Part shown: positions 42,638-51,394 of the stretch, piece after piece
Layout of the letters: every line of letters begins with the position of its first letter
Numbering within the stretch: the stretch's first letter is position 1
Assembly: GCF_041435055.1 (NCBI RefSeq)
Contig: NZ_CP108002.1
Coordinates: 1-64,000 of the forward strand
Source of the DNA: Streptomyces sp. NBC_00341
GTDB lineage: Bacteria; Actinomycetota; Actinomycetes; Streptomycetales; Streptomycetaceae
Direction of reading: 5' to 3'
Length of the DNA stretch: 64,000 nucleotides
The notes under the pieces: generated by a model
Seen by the model: the letters and a program-made list of their open reading frames with translations, nothing else
Told to the model about the DNA's origin: nothing
Databases searched by the model: none
Position numbers and translations under genes: made by a program

Positions 42638-43354
42638 ATGCCGGTGAATGACCCGCCCGTCTTCGACGACCGGGCCGGGGCGCCAGAGCCCCCCACGGCG
42701 CCGGTCCGCCAGCCACTCTCCGACAGCGTCTACGAGGACATCAAGGCCATGGTCATGGACCATGAGATCGCACCGGGGGCCCGCGTCGGCATCGAAGCCC
42801 TCTCCCGCAGGCTCGACGTCTCACCGACCCCGGTCCGCGAGGCGCTGGCCCGTCTGGAGTCGGACGGCCTCGTGGTCAAGCGTTCCCTCTCCGGATACCG
42901 GGCGACGGAACTGCTCACCCGGCAAGGGGTTGAGGAGCTGTTCGAGATGCGGCTCCTCCTGGAACCGCGGGCCGCGGCGCTGGCGGCCCTGCACGCCGAC
43001 GAGTCTCAGCTCGACGTCATCGAGGCCATCCAGGAGGACATGGAGGTCCACCCCAGCCCCGCGGGTCCCTACGCGTCCTACCGTGAATTCGCAGCCCTGG
43101 ACCAGCGCTTCCACGACGCCGTCGCGGTCGCCGCCCGTCGCCCCCTCCTCCTGGACGCGGTCGAGCGGCTCCACGCGCATCTCCACGTCTTCCGCCTCAG
43201 CAGCCTTCCCGTCGAGGACGATTCGACCCTGGCCGAGCACGAGCGGGTCGTCCGGGCGATCCTGCGCCGCAGTGCCGAGCGGGCCGCACAGGCGATGACG
43301 GACCATCTGACACACAGCCTGGAGCGCCAGCTCAGCCGGTTCCAGGAGAAATGA
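42638..43354 (+). CDS. GntR/FCD family transcriptional regulator, copy 1
   Basis: 238 aa from ATG 42638 (GCGAGGAGA upstream). Winged helix: SDSVYEDIKAMVMDHEIAPG, ARVGIEALSRRLDVSPTPVR and EALARLESDGLVV. FCD effector domain: VEELFEMRLLLEPRAAALAA, AALDQRFHDAVAVAARRPLL, VERLHAHLHVFRLSSLPVED and VRAILRRSAERAAQAMTDHL; the Asp/His positions that bind a metal in FCD proteins are present (DQRFHD, HAHLH). It is about two-thirds identical to the regulator at 49941, and the two flank the rhamnose-type operon. It converges on rhaM. Confidence 0.93.
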   Translation: MPVNDPPVFDDRAGAPEPPTAPVRQPLSDSVYEDIKAMVMDHEIAPGARVGIEALSRRLDVSPTPVREALARLESDGLVVKRSLSGYRATELLTRQGVEELFEMRLLLEPRAAALAALHADESQLDVIEAIQEDMEVHPSPAGPYASYREFAALDQRFHDAVAVAARRPLLLDAVERLHAHLHVFRLSSLPVEDDSTLAEHERVVRAILRRSAERAAQAMTDHLTHSLERQLSRFQEK

Positions 43355-43384
43355 CCGACGGGGCCGGGCCGAAGACGCGGGGTG

Positions 43385-43415
43385 CCCGGGAGAGCGAGGG
43401 CCGCGCCCTCCCGGG
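43385..43415. terminator. bidirectional terminator between GntR gene and rhaM
   Basis: CCCGGGAG (43385-43392) pairs with CTCCCGGG (43408-43415), and inside it GAGGGC/GCCCTC extends the stem. It lies between the convergent GntR (+) and mutarotase (-) genes. Confidence 0.6.
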
Positions 43416-43486
43416 GCTGCGGGAACGGCGCACCGGCGCCGCCGGACGGTTCTCGTGTACGGAGGGCCTACGGCCTGTCCGGCGGC

Positions 43487-43810
43487 CTACTCCATGAGGA
43501 AGACCTGCTCGCCCGATGCCCACCAGGCACCGGGCCCGGCTTCGTCCACGGGCCGCTGGCAGGGAGCTGTGAGCCGCCACCACTCCTGGGTGGCCGGGTC
43601 GTCGGCCATCAGGGCGAGGTCGGCGGCCAGGTCGTCGCCGTGGTACTCGAAGTAGCTGAACAGCCTGTCGCCGAGCAGGTGGATCGAGTAGTTGGCAATA
43701 TGGGAGCGCCGCAGCCGGTCGAGCACGGGCCCGGGGACGGCACGGTGCAGCTCCCGGTACTCCGCCGCCTTCCCCGGGCGCAGACCGATGACCTGCGCGA
43801 CCCGCCTCAC
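43487..43810 (-). CDS. rhaM: L-rhamnose mutarotase
   Basis: 107 aa from GTG 43810, which overlaps the ATPase stop (GTGA). Typical YiiL/RhaM sequence: AQVIGLRPGKAAEYRELHRA with the catalytic His, then SHIANYSIHLLGDRLFSYFE, YHGDDLAADLALMADDPATQ and EWWRLTAPCQ with the conserved WW. It interconverts the anomers of L-rhamnose (and related 6-deoxy sugars) in the cytoplasm. Last gene of the operon. Its presence is the best evidence that this importer takes up rhamnose or a stereochemically similar sugar. Confidence 0.93.
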   Translation of the reverse strand: MRRVAQVIGLRPGKAAEYRELHRAVPGPVLDRLRRSHIANYSIHLLGDRLFSYFEYHGDDLAADLALMADDPATQEWWRLTAPCQRPVDEAGPGAWWASGEQVFLME

Positions 43811-45351
43811 GCGGTCGGTCCCTTCGGGGACCCGGCCAGGACCGGCCGGTCGTGGATCATACGGATGATCCGGCCGCTCATCCGGCCGTAGTCGTGGTCG
43901 TTGGCCACCTCGCCGCGGATGCGGTGACCGGCCATCACGACGACCCGGTCGGCCAGGGTCACCATCTCCGCCAGGTCGCTGCTGATCAGCAGGATCGGCA
44001 GTCCGCCGCGGGCGAGCTCCCAGATCAGCTCGTGGAAGGCGTGCTTGGTCCGCACGTCCACACCGACGGTCGGTTCGTCGACGACCAGCAGCCGGGTGTC
44101 GGCCGCCAGCCACTTCGACAGACTGACCTTCTGCTGGTTGCCGCCCGACAGCTCACCGGCGTTCTGCGCGAGCCCGGAGATCCTGATGCCGAGGCGCTCG
44201 ACAAGATCCTCCGCGGTCTCGCGCTCCCGGCGGGCGGGAACGTATCCGATGGCGTTCGCCAGCTTCCGCCACACCGTCACGGTGATGTTGCGGAGGATGG
44301 GCTGCTCCAGGAAGACACCCTCCTCCTTGCGGTTCTCCGTCAGATACCCGATCCCGTACCCGTGCAGCGCCTGCCGCGGCGAGCCGATCCTCGCGGGCTC
44401 CCCGTACACCCGGATCTCACCGCCGGTCACCCGGTCCAGACCGAGCACCGCCCTGACCAGTTCGCTGCGCCCCGCGCCGACCAGGCCGTACAGCCCGACG
44501 ATCTCCCCGGGGAGCACGTCGAGGGAGATGTCACGGTGGCCGGAGGCCGTCGAGAGCCCGGTGAGGGAGAGCGCGGGCGTCGCGGACGTGTCCACGGGCC
44601 GCGGGGTCATCGCCGTCACCGCGTGGGCGCGTCCGACCATCAGGGTCACGACGTCGTCCTGGGTGTGCTCCGCGAGCGGCGCGGATTCGAGCACGGACCG
44701 GCCGTCGCGCAGCACGGTGACGGTGTCGCAGACCGCGAAGACCTCCTCCAGCTTGTGACTGACGAAGACCACACACGTGCCGCGTTCGGTGAGCCGCCGG
44801 ATGACGTCGAAGAGATGCTCGGCCTCCTGCGGGGAGAGGGAGGCGGTCGGCTCGTCGAGCAGGAGAACCTTGCTGTCGGTGTGGAGCGCTTTGGCGATCT
44901 CCACCAACTGCTGCTGTGCGACAGACAGTTCGGATACAAGTTGGTGCGGATCGATGTCGAGGCCGAGTTCGGCCAGACAGCGCCGGGCCGGAGCCGTCAT
45001 GGCCTCCCGGTCGACCAGGCCACGGCGCGAGGGCGGGTTCTGCAGCGTGATGTTCTCGGCCACGGAGAACCCGGGGATCAGATTGCGCTCCTGGTGCACG
45101 ACGCCGACGCCGGCCCGCATGGCGTCCAGCGGGGAGCGCGGCTGGATCTCCTGGCCGCCCCTGAGGAGCCTGCCGCCGTCCGGCGCGTGCACGCCGGTGA
45201 TCACCTTGATGAGGGTGGACTTCCCCGCCCCGTTCTCGCCCAGCAGGGCGTGCACGGAGCCTGCGGTGAGCCGCAGGCCGACGCCGTCGAGGGCGCGGAC
45301 ACCGGGGAAGACCTTGACGATCTGATCGCATTCCAGCAGGACTTCGCTCAT
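43807..45351 (-). CDS. sugar ABC transporter ATP-binding protein (RbsA/RhaT type)
   Basis: 514 aa from ATG 45351; tandem ATPase of the CUT2 class. First half: Walker A GENGAGKSTLIKVI, signature LSVAQQQLVEIAKAL, Walker B VLLLDEPTASLSP. Second half: the degenerate Walker A GLVGAGRSELVRAV, signature LSGGNQQKVSLSKWL and LLVVDEPTVGVDV. The C-terminal NDYGRMSGRIIRMI tail leads into rhaM. ATG overlaps the permease stop. Drives import with the two membrane subunits. Confidence 0.95.
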   Translation of the reverse strand: MSEVLLECDQIVKVFPGVRALDGVGLRLTAGSVHALLGENGAGKSTLIKVITGVHAPDGGRLLRGGQEIQPRSPLDAMRAGVGVVHQERNLIPGFSVAENITLQNPPSRRGLVDREAMTAPARRCLAELGLDIDPHQLVSELSVAQQQLVEIAKALHTDSKVLLLDEPTASLSPQEAEHLFDVIRRLTERGTCVVFVSHKLEEVFAVCDTVTVLRDGRSVLESAPLAEHTQDDVVTLMVGRAHAVTAMTPRPVDTSATPALSLTGLSTASGHRDISLDVLPGEIVGLYGLVGAGRSELVRAVLGLDRVTGGEIRVYGEPARIGSPRQALHGYGIGYLTENRKEEGVFLEQPILRNITVTVWRKLANAIGYVPARRERETAEDLVERLGIRISGLAQNAGELSGGNQQKVSLSKWLAADTRLLVVDEPTVGVDVRTKHAFHELIWELARGGLPILLISSDLAEMVTLADRVVVMAGHRIRGEVANDHDYGRMSGRIIRMIHDRPVLAGSPKGPTA

Positions 45352-46427
45352 CGGGTCTCTCCCATCGGCGTCGGTACGGCCGTCGGCCGGGGTGTCTCCT
45401 CGGGAGGTGGCGGTGGGGGAGCGCCGCCGGGTGATACGCCCTTCTTGGCGAGGTGGCCCTGGTGGAGGCGACCGCCGACGACGGTGCCGAGCACGACCAC
45501 CCCGATGAGGAAGTTGACCCAGCTCGGGTCGAGCGAGAACTGCGCCCGCGCCGTGTCGATCAGGCGCATGACGAAGGCGGCGAGCACGGTCCCGAGCACG
45601 GCGACGGAGCCGCCGGTCAACGCCACGCCGCCGATGATGGGCGCCGCGAAGCTGGGCAGCAGCCAGTCTCCGCCGACACTGCGGTTGACCCCGGGCAGCG
45701 AGGCCGTGGCGGTCAGCGCGGCGATGCCGATGAGTAGCCCGGACAGGGTGTGCGCGAGCACGATCTGCCGGTCGGTGGAAATGCCGGAGAGCTTGGCGGC
45801 GAGCGGGTTCCCGCCCGCGGCCAGCAGCCGCCGCCCCGCCACCGTGCGGTACATGAAGGCGGCGAGGAGACCGGCCGCGACCAGGGCCGTGACGAAGACC
45901 AGCGGGATGTTCAGCGGCGCTGCGCGGCCGAAGTCGCGCAGCGTGGCGGAGTACCCGTCGATGGTGCGGGTCCCGGAGAGCCGGTACTGCGCACCCAGCA
46001 GGATGGTCATGGTGCCGAGCGTCACGATGAAGCCGTTGATACGTGTGGCGACGATGAACACGCCGGTGATCAGGCCGATCAGGGTCGCGCCCAGCACACC
46101 GATCAGGACGGCGAGTCCGGCAGGGACACCGGCGTCGACCATCAGGACGCCCATCAGGCAGGCGCTGAACCCGCCCAGCGCCCCGACCGCGAGATTGAGC
46201 TGCCCCACACTGAGGGCGACCATCTGGGCCAGCCCGATCAGGACCGGTGTGGCGAGGTACTGCAGGAACGTACGGAGTGAGGGCCCTTCGAAGAAGGTCC
46301 CGGACGACGAGATGCCGAGGGCGACGTAGCCGACGACGACCACGCCCAGCAGGGTGGTCGTCGTGGAGCGCGAGAAGCGCCGCAGCGCGGACCATGCCGC
46401 CGTACTGCTGTCCTGGAGCGGGGTCAT
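45348..46427 (-). CDS. sugar ABC transporter permease, CUT2 class
   Basis: 359 aa from ATG 46427, overlapping the stop of the other permease. About eight to ten membrane spans, with the RbsC-like core GLAQMVALSVGQLNLAVGAL, NGFIVTLGTMTILLGAQYRL, GRRLLAAGGNPLAAKLSGI (EAA-like coupling loop) and FAAPIIGGVALTGGSVAVLG. A Pro-rich C-terminal tail (SPGGAPPPPPPEETPRPTAV) is unusual. Works as a heterodimer with the next permease. Confidence 0.94.
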   Translation of the reverse strand: MTPLQDSSTAAWSALRRFSRSTTTTLLGVVVVGYVALGISSSGTFFEGPSLRTFLQYLATPVLIGLAQMVALSVGQLNLAVGALGGFSACLMGVLMVDAGVPAGLAVLIGVLGATLIGLITGVFIVATRINGFIVTLGTMTILLGAQYRLSGTRTIDGYSATLRDFGRAAPLNIPLVFVTALVAAGLLAAFMYRTVAGRRLLAAGGNPLAAKLSGISTDRQIVLAHTLSGLLIGIAALTATASLPGVNRSVGGDWLLPSFAAPIIGGVALTGGSVAVLGTVLAAFVMRLIDTARAQFSLDPSWVNFLIGVVVLGTVVGGRLHQGHLAKKGVSPGGAPPPPPPEETPRPTAVPTPMGETR

Positions 46428-47500
46428 GTGGAACGCACCACCTTGCGGTAGGACACGACGGTGCGCACCCGGTCGGCGGACAGGGCCAGGAGCAGGACGC
46501 AGCCGAGGTAGATGTTGAGGCTTTCGAGACCGACGCCGAGCAGGTCCAGACCCTTGCGGATCACACCGACCAGTGAGGTGCCGAGCAGAGCGCCGACGAC
46601 GGAGACGACGCCGCCGGTGAGCAGGGTCCCGCCCAGGACCGCGCCCAGGAACGAGGGGAGCATGAAGTCGTCGCCGATGGACGCGCGGAACGTGCCCGTG
46701 CCGACGGCGGCCATGAAACCGGCCAGTGCGGCGAGCAGCCCCGAGAGCGCGTGCGCGAGCACGATCCTGCGTCCGGTGGGGATGCCGGACAGCTCGGCGG
46801 CACTCGGGTTGGCGCCGGTGAGCAGCAGCTCGCGTCCCATCCGGGTACGGGAGTAGAGGAAGCCGAGGCCGACGAGGGCGATCACGGTGAACTGGATGAT
46901 CTGCGGGACGGCCGGCGAGCCGCAGACGGGCCCGACACAGATGTCGGCGAGCGAGTAGGAACGCAGCTCCGCCAGCCCGTCCGGACGGGCGGTGAACGCG
47001 GCGTTGTCCGTGAGGGCCGAGTAGAGCAGAGAGACGAGTCCCAGCAGGGCGAAGTCCATGGCCAGCGTCACGACGAAGGAGTTCACCCCGGTACGGGCGA
47101 TGATCCAGCCGGTCAGCGCGCCGATCGCACAGCCCGCCACCAGGCACAGCACCAGGCCGAGCGGCAGCGACAGACCGAGCCGGTCGTAGCCGAAGCCGGC
47201 GAAGAACGCGCCGAAGGCGGCCATGCGCCCGACGGCGAGGTTCATGTGCCCGATGGACAGCACCACCATCTGCGCCAGTGCCACCACCGTCAGCGTCGAG
47301 ATGTCCCTCAGGAGCGGGAAGAGCACCAGCCGCTCGTCGAAGAACGCCGGGCGCAGAACACCGAACAGAGCGGCGAGCGCGATGATGATGACGAGGAGCC
47401 CGAGCCGCTGGTTGACCCAGAACGGCAGCCGGTGTGCCGGCCGGGCCCCGTCGGTGGGGCGGTCCGTCTCGCTGCCGGGTGGAGCGACGGCCGTCTTCAT
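46424..47500 (-). CDS. sugar ABC transporter permease, CUT2 class
   Basis: 358 aa from ATG 47500, overlapping the stop of the enolase-superfamily gene. RbsC-like core: VVALAQMVVLSIGHMNLAVG, RTGVNSFVVTLAMDFALLGL, GRELLLTGANPSAAELSGIP and FMLPSFLGAVLGGTLLTGGV. A periplasmic loop has two Cys (DICVGPVCGSP), suggesting a disulphide. Paired with 45348-46427 and the tandem ATPase. Confidence 0.94.
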   Translation of the reverse strand: MKTAVAPPGSETDRPTDGARPAHRLPFWVNQRLGLLVIIIALAALFGVLRPAFFDERLVLFPLLRDISTLTVVALAQMVVLSIGHMNLAVGRMAAFGAFFAGFGYDRLGLSLPLGLVLCLVAGCAIGALTGWIIARTGVNSFVVTLAMDFALLGLVSLLYSALTDNAAFTARPDGLAELRSYSLADICVGPVCGSPAVPQIIQFTVIALVGLGFLYSRTRMGRELLLTGANPSAAELSGIPTGRRIVLAHALSGLLAALAGFMAAVGTGTFRASIGDDFMLPSFLGAVLGGTLLTGGVVSVVGALLGTSLVGVIRKGLDLLGVGLESLNIYLGCVLLLALSADRVRTVVSYRKVVRST

Positions 47501-48585
47501 GACACCCTCCGCCGGTCGATGGCGTCCATGTCCCAGTCGATCCCGATGCCCGGCTCGTCCGGAGCGACGGCCAGACCGTCCCGCACGGTCAGCTCGGTGC
47601 GGGTGACCGCGCGCAGCTGCGGGATGTACTCCACGTACGCGCCGTTGGCGACGGCGGCGACGAGGCTGACGTGCAGTTCCATCAGGAAGTGCGGGCACAC
47701 CTCGACGTTGAACGTCTCGGCGAGGTGGGCGACCTTCAGCCACGGCGTGATCCCGCCGACCCTGGCCACGTCGACCTGTACGACAGAGGCCGCGCCGGTC
47801 TCCAGGTAGCTGCGGAACTGCATGGGCGCGTACATCGACTCGCCGACCGCGATCGGGATCCGGGTCGAGCGGGCGAGCCGGGCATGGCCGCTGATGTCGT
47901 CGGCGGGCATGGGTTCCTCGAGCCAGTACGGATCGTACGGTTCGAGGGCGGCGGCCAACCGCACGGCGGAGGACAGCGACTGCGACTGGTTCGCGTCGGT
48001 CATGATGTGCAGGAACGGTCCCACGGCCTCGCGTACGGCACGCAGGCGCTCCGCGTCCTCAGCCGGGTGCGGCTTGCCGACCTTGATCTTGACGCCCGAG
48101 AACTGCGCCTCCTTCGCGGCGAGGGCCGACTTGACCAGCTCGTCGGTGCCCAGGTGGAGCCAGCCGCCCTCGGTGTCGTACACCGGTATCTCCCGGCGGT
48201 GACCGCCGGCCAGCCGCCACAGGGGTTCGCCGGCGCGCTTGCAGCGCAGGTCCCACAGCGCCGTGTCGATCGCGGCGAGCGCGAGCGAGGTGATCGCGCC
48301 GGTGGTGGTGGCACGGGTCAGGCCGAACAGCTCCTGCCAGAGCCCCTCAACGTTGCGGGCGTCCTTCCCGGCGAGGAGTGGCAGCAGATGGTCGCGCAGG
48401 AGGGCCAGGACGGACGTGCCGCCGGTGCCGATGGTGTAGGCGTAGCCGGTTCCCTCGATGCCGTCCGTGGTCGTCAGGGTGACGAGGACCGTCTCCTGTT
48501 TGACGAAGGACTGCACGGCGTCGGTGCGGTCGGTCTCCACCGCGATGTCGGCCAGCAGGGCCGTCGCTTTCGTGATCATGGTCAT
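47497..48585 (-). CDS. enolase-superfamily sugar-acid dehydratase (mandelate racemase subgroup)
   Basis: 362 aa. The capping N-terminal domain is followed by the barrel: KIKVGKP (catalytic KxK), three metal ligands in TDANQS, EEP and GES, then Asp in VVQVDVARVGG and His in CPHFLMELH, the His/Asp dyad of the mandelate-racemase subgroup. Members dehydrate aldonic acids such as L-rhamnonate or L-fuconate to 2-keto-3-deoxy acids. With RhaM nearby, a rhamnonate-type acid is plausible, but no aldonate-forming dehydrogenase is in the operon. Its stop is coupled to the permease (ATGA). Confidence 0.9.
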   Translation of the reverse strand: MTMITKATALLADIAVETDRTDAVQSFVKQETVLVTLTTTDGIEGTGYAYTIGTGGTSVLALLRDHLLPLLAGKDARNVEGLWQELFGLTRATTTGAITSLALAAIDTALWDLRCKRAGEPLWRLAGGHRREIPVYDTEGGWLHLGTDELVKSALAAKEAQFSGVKIKVGKPHPAEDAERLRAVREAVGPFLHIMTDANQSQSLSSAVRLAAALEPYDPYWLEEPMPADDISGHARLARSTRIPIAVGESMYAPMQFRSYLETGAASVVQVDVARVGGITPWLKVAHLAETFNVEVCPHFLMELHVSLVAAVANGAYVEYIPQLRAVTRTELTVRDGLAVAPDEPGIGIDWDMDAIDRRRVS

Positions 48586-48621
48586 GCCGGTTGCTGACTT
48601 TCTGTCGTTGTGCCGGGACGG

Positions 48622-49716
48622 TCAGCCGCAGGAGAGGTACTCGTCGGCGAACTGCTTCTTCAGCTCCGCTGTCTTGGTGTCGCGCGCCTTGTCGTACGTC
48701 CCGAGGTTCGGCTTCGTGACGACGAAGGAACCCGAGTCGATGACCTGGCCCGGCTGCTTGACCGTGCACTGCTTGGTCTGCAGGAGCGCGAGCGCCCAGG
48801 CGCCGATCTCGGCCTGACCCACCGGGTTCTGCACGACCGTGGCGCTCACCGAGCCGTTCTTGATCGAGGAGAGGATCTTGGCGTCGTCGTCGATCGCCAC
48901 GACCTTGGCTTTCGAGCCCGTCTCCTGAACGGCCTCGGCCGCGGCGACCGCCGGGTTGTACGCGGTCGAGACGATGCCCTGGATCCGTGAGCCCTTGGTC
49001 GCGAGCAGGTCGGAGACGGCCTTCTGCGCGGTCTGGAGGTCCTTGTCGATATCGGTGATGTTCTGCAGCAGGTCGACCTTGCCGCCGGTCTCCTTCACGG
49101 CCTTCTGCACGCCCTTGATCCGAAGCTGCGTGTTGGCGTCGACGTTGTTGCCCGTCAGGTGAACGATCGTGCCCTTGCCGCCCATCGCCTCGATGGTGGC
49201 CTCGGCCGCCTTGTAGGCGGCGAGTTCCACATCGGTGGAGAGGCAGAAGTCGGCCTCGTTCCTGCCGCCGGCGGGGCACGACCCCAGGGAGGCCACCGCG
49301 AAGCCCTGGGACTTGAGGTCGGAGAAGGTGGTGTTGACGTCGGTGGGGGACACCCCGAAGACACCGAAGGCGTTGTAGCCGCGCGCGGCCAGGGTCGACA
49401 GCAGGTTGTTCTGCTTCTGCTGGTCCCACTCGGCCGTCTCGTCGAACGTCACATCGCCCAGCTTCAGCGTCTTCTCGGCATCCGCGCCCGCCTTCTTCCA
49501 TGGCTGGAAGTACGGGTGGGCGCCGCCCGGGACGAGTGCGACCTTGGTGCCGGAACCGTCGGCGAGTTCGGCGCTCCCCTTGCCGGTCTTGGCGGTCGCG
49601 GTGCCGGCCGGCCCGCTGCCGTCGGAGGTCTTCACGGTGCATGCGGTCGAAGCGATGGCCAGGAGGGCGAGGGTGGCGGCGACGGACACCGCGGATCTGC
49701 GAAGGATCATGATCAT
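48622..49716 (-). CDS. sugar-binding lipoprotein of the CUT2 importer
   Basis: 364 aa from ATG 49716 (TGAGG seven bases upstream; ATG 49710 is an alternative). Lipoprotein signal with Cys26 in IASTAC and no twin-arginine motif, so Sec-exported. The mature protein is of the ribose/rhamnose-binding (peripla_BP_4) type: VALVPGGAHPYFQPWKKAGA, NNLLSTLAARGYNAFGVFGV, GGKGTIVHLTGNNVDANTQL, VVAIDDDAKILSSIKNG, NPVGQAEIGAWAL. First gene of the operon; upstream lies a paired GntR-type operator region. Confidence 0.93.
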   Translation of the reverse strand: MIMILRRSAVSVAATLALLAIASTACTVKTSDGSGPAGTATAKTGKGSAELADGSGTKVALVPGGAHPYFQPWKKAGADAEKTLKLGDVTFDETAEWDQQKQNNLLSTLAARGYNAFGVFGVSPTDVNTTFSDLKSQGFAVASLGSCPAGGRNEADFCLSTDVELAAYKAAEATIEAMGGKGTIVHLTGNNVDANTQLRIKGVQKAVKETGGKVDLLQNITDIDKDLQTAQKAVSDLLATKGSRIQGIVSTAYNPAVAAAEAVQETGSKAKVVAIDDDAKILSSIKNGSVSATVVQNPVGQAEIGAWALALLQTKQCTVKQPGQVIDSGSFVVTKPNLGTYDKARDTKTAELKKQFADEYLSCG

Positions 49717-49723
49717 TGCCTCA

Positions 49724-49741
49724 GTTGAATCAGATAGGATT
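49724..49741. promoter_or_regulatory. GntR-type operator, copy near the binding-protein gene
   Basis: GTTGAATCAGATAGGATT, with the palindromic core AATCAGATAGGATT (AATCnnATnnGATT). It lies 8 bases from the binding-protein start and differs from 49900-49917 at one base of 18. Confidence 0.7.
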
Positions 49742-49899
49742 CTGTTGCCGAGATGTTGTGGGAGGAGGGATCGGATCGTCAAGGCCTGTGCGTCGAATAC
49801 TTTGTATGAGGTGTGCAAATCGTTGTGATGAGCTGCCGTTGCTCCTGATCCGGGCGGGAGTCCGGCCTTCCGGCGTATGGCCTTTCGGGGTTGAGGCAT

Positions 49900-49917
49900 G
49901 TTGAATCACATAGGATT
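49900..49917. promoter_or_regulatory. GntR-type operator, copy near the regulator gene
   Basis: GTTGAATCACATAGGATT, core AATCACATAGGATT. It lies 24 bases before the GntR start 49941. The two copies are direct repeats 176 bases apart on the divergent region, so one regulator probably controls both directions. Confidence 0.7.
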
Positions 49918-49940
49918 GTTGAGCTTGGGGGAGTAGCGCT

Positions 49941-50669
49941 ATGCCGGTGAATCACACCGATGGGACGGAGTCCGTCCCGCTCGCGGCCACTGAGTGGGGT
50001 GCCGGCGCGGGGGTGAAGCGCGAGGTGCTGGGGGACAGCGTCTACGAGGCCGTCAAGGCGATGGTGATGGACCACGTGATCCAGCCGGGCGCCCGGGTCG
50101 GCATCGAGGCACTGTCCCGGTCGCTGGGCGTCTCGCCCACCCCGGTGCGTGAGGCGCTGGCCCGCCTCGAAGCGGACGGTCTGGTCCTCAAGCGGTCACT
50201 GTCGGGCTACCGCACCACCGAACTGCTGGGCCGGCGAGACGTGGAGGAACTCTTCGAAATGCGGCTCCTTCTGGAGCCCCGGGCCGCGGCTCTGGCCGCC
50301 GAGCACGCCGGAGACAAGGCGCTGGACCGGATCGAGGCCCTGATGGAGGAGATGCAGGGCCTGCCCGACAAGGGCCACAGCTTCGCCGTTTACGGGCGCT
50401 TCGCGGCGCTGGACCAGCGCTTCCACGACACGCTCGCCGCCGCCTCGGGGCGCACCTTGCTCGCCGCCGCGGTGGAGCGCCTGCACGCACACCTCCACCT
50501 CTTCCGGCTCAGCCCGGTCACGGGCGGCAGCCCCGCCACGGCCGTCGAACACAGCCGGATCCTGCGAGCGGTACTGCGGCGCAACGCCCAACGGGCGGAG
50601 GACGCCATGCGGGAGCATCTGGAGCTCAGCCTCGCGCGGCATCTCAGCCGGTACGAGGACGGCGCCTGA
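49941..50669 (+). CDS. GntR/FCD family transcriptional regulator, copy 2
   Basis: 242 aa from ATG 49941 with GGGGGAG upstream. HTH: GDSVYEAVKAMVMDHVIQPG, SLGVSPTPVREALARLEADG, and FCD part VEELFEMRLLLEPRAAALAA, AALDQRFHDTLAAASGRTLL, VERLHAHLHLFRLSPVTGGS. It is divergent from the sugar-binding lipoprotein gene and two 18-bp sites lie between them, so it is the prime candidate for autoregulation and operon control. Close paralogue of 42638-43354. Confidence 0.93.
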   Translation: MPVNHTDGTESVPLAATEWGAGAGVKREVLGDSVYEAVKAMVMDHVIQPGARVGIEALSRSLGVSPTPVREALARLEADGLVLKRSLSGYRTTELLGRRDVEELFEMRLLLEPRAAALAAEHAGDKALDRIEALMEEMQGLPDKGHSFAVYGRFAALDQRFHDTLAAASGRTLLAAAVERLHAHLHLFRLSPVTGGSPATAVEHSRILRAVLRRNAQRAEDAMREHLELSLARHLSRYEDGA

Positions 50670-50692
50670 GCGGCGCCCTTGCGGGGGCGTGG

Positions 50693-51394
50693 CTACGGCG
50701 TGATCTCCAAGTCCTCACCCGTCTCCGTCAGATGCGCCGCCATGGCCGCGACAGCCCTCTCGGGATCACCCGCCGCGATGGCGTCCACGATCGCGCGATG
50801 GGCGGTGATCGTGTCGTGCTGGCTCTCGCCGCGCCGCGAGCGGCCGTCGTAACTGGCCAGCCGGTGCTCGGTCAGGACGTCGCCGAGGGACTCCAGGACC
50901 AGTTCCAGGATGCCGTTGTCGGCCGTCCTGGCGATCTCGTGATGGAACGCCAGGTCGAGCGCCACGAAGCGGTCGCGGTCGTCGACCGCCTCCTCCATCT
51001 TCTCCAGCAGTGCGGTGGCATCCTCTGTGGACGCCTCTCCCGCACCCACGCGCACCGCCGCCCGCGAGGCCATGGCCCTTTCGACCGCGCCACGGGCATC
51101 CAGAACGTCCTCGAAACGAAGCGACTGCTGGCGCAGCCGGAACCCCAGGATCTGAGCGAAGACACGCGCGGTCGGTACATTGACGCGGGCCGGCCGGCCC
51201 TGGCTGGAGATGAGGATCTCCCGCGCCGCCAGAGCCCGGATCGCCTCACGGACCGCGAGCCTGTTCACCCCGAACCGCGCGGCCAGTTCGCCCTCCGGCG
51301 GTACTTGGTCGCCCGGCTTCAGGCCGGTCTCCTCGATCAGCGTGATGATCTCGCTTGCGACCTGGTCGAACAGCGTGGTGCGGCGCACTGCCAC
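50693..51394 (-). CDS. FadR-type GntR regulator
   Basis: 233 aa. N-terminal HTH: TTLFDQVASEIITLIEETGL, PPEGELAARFGVNRLAVREA, IRALAAREILISSQGRPARV (typical FadR wing). FCD domain: FEDVLDARGAVERAMASRAA, FVALDLAFHHEIARTADNGI with metal His, VAAMAAHLTETGEDL. It is divergent from the GH101 gene, with a quasi-palindromic site near the GH101 start, and a similar site before the metalloprotease. Likely regulator of the glycoprotein-degrading pair; effector presumably a hexosamine-related acid or sugar. Confidence 0.92.
   Translation of the reverse strand: MAVRRTTLFDQVASEIITLIEETGLKPGDQVPPEGELAARFGVNRLAVREAIRALAAREILISSQGRPARVNVPTARVFAQILGFRLRQQSLRFEDVLDARGAVERAMASRAAVRVGAGEASTEDATALLEKMEEAVDDRDRFVALDLAFHHEIARTADNGILELVLESLGDVLTEHRLASYDGRSRRGESQHDTITAHRAIVDAIAAGDPERAVAAMAAHLTETGEDLEITP

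Noticed and set aside
43852..46329. 825-aa plus-strand frame across the ATPase and permease
   Set aside because: Antisense shadow of a well-defined ABC operon; His/Asp/Gln-rich nonsense composition.
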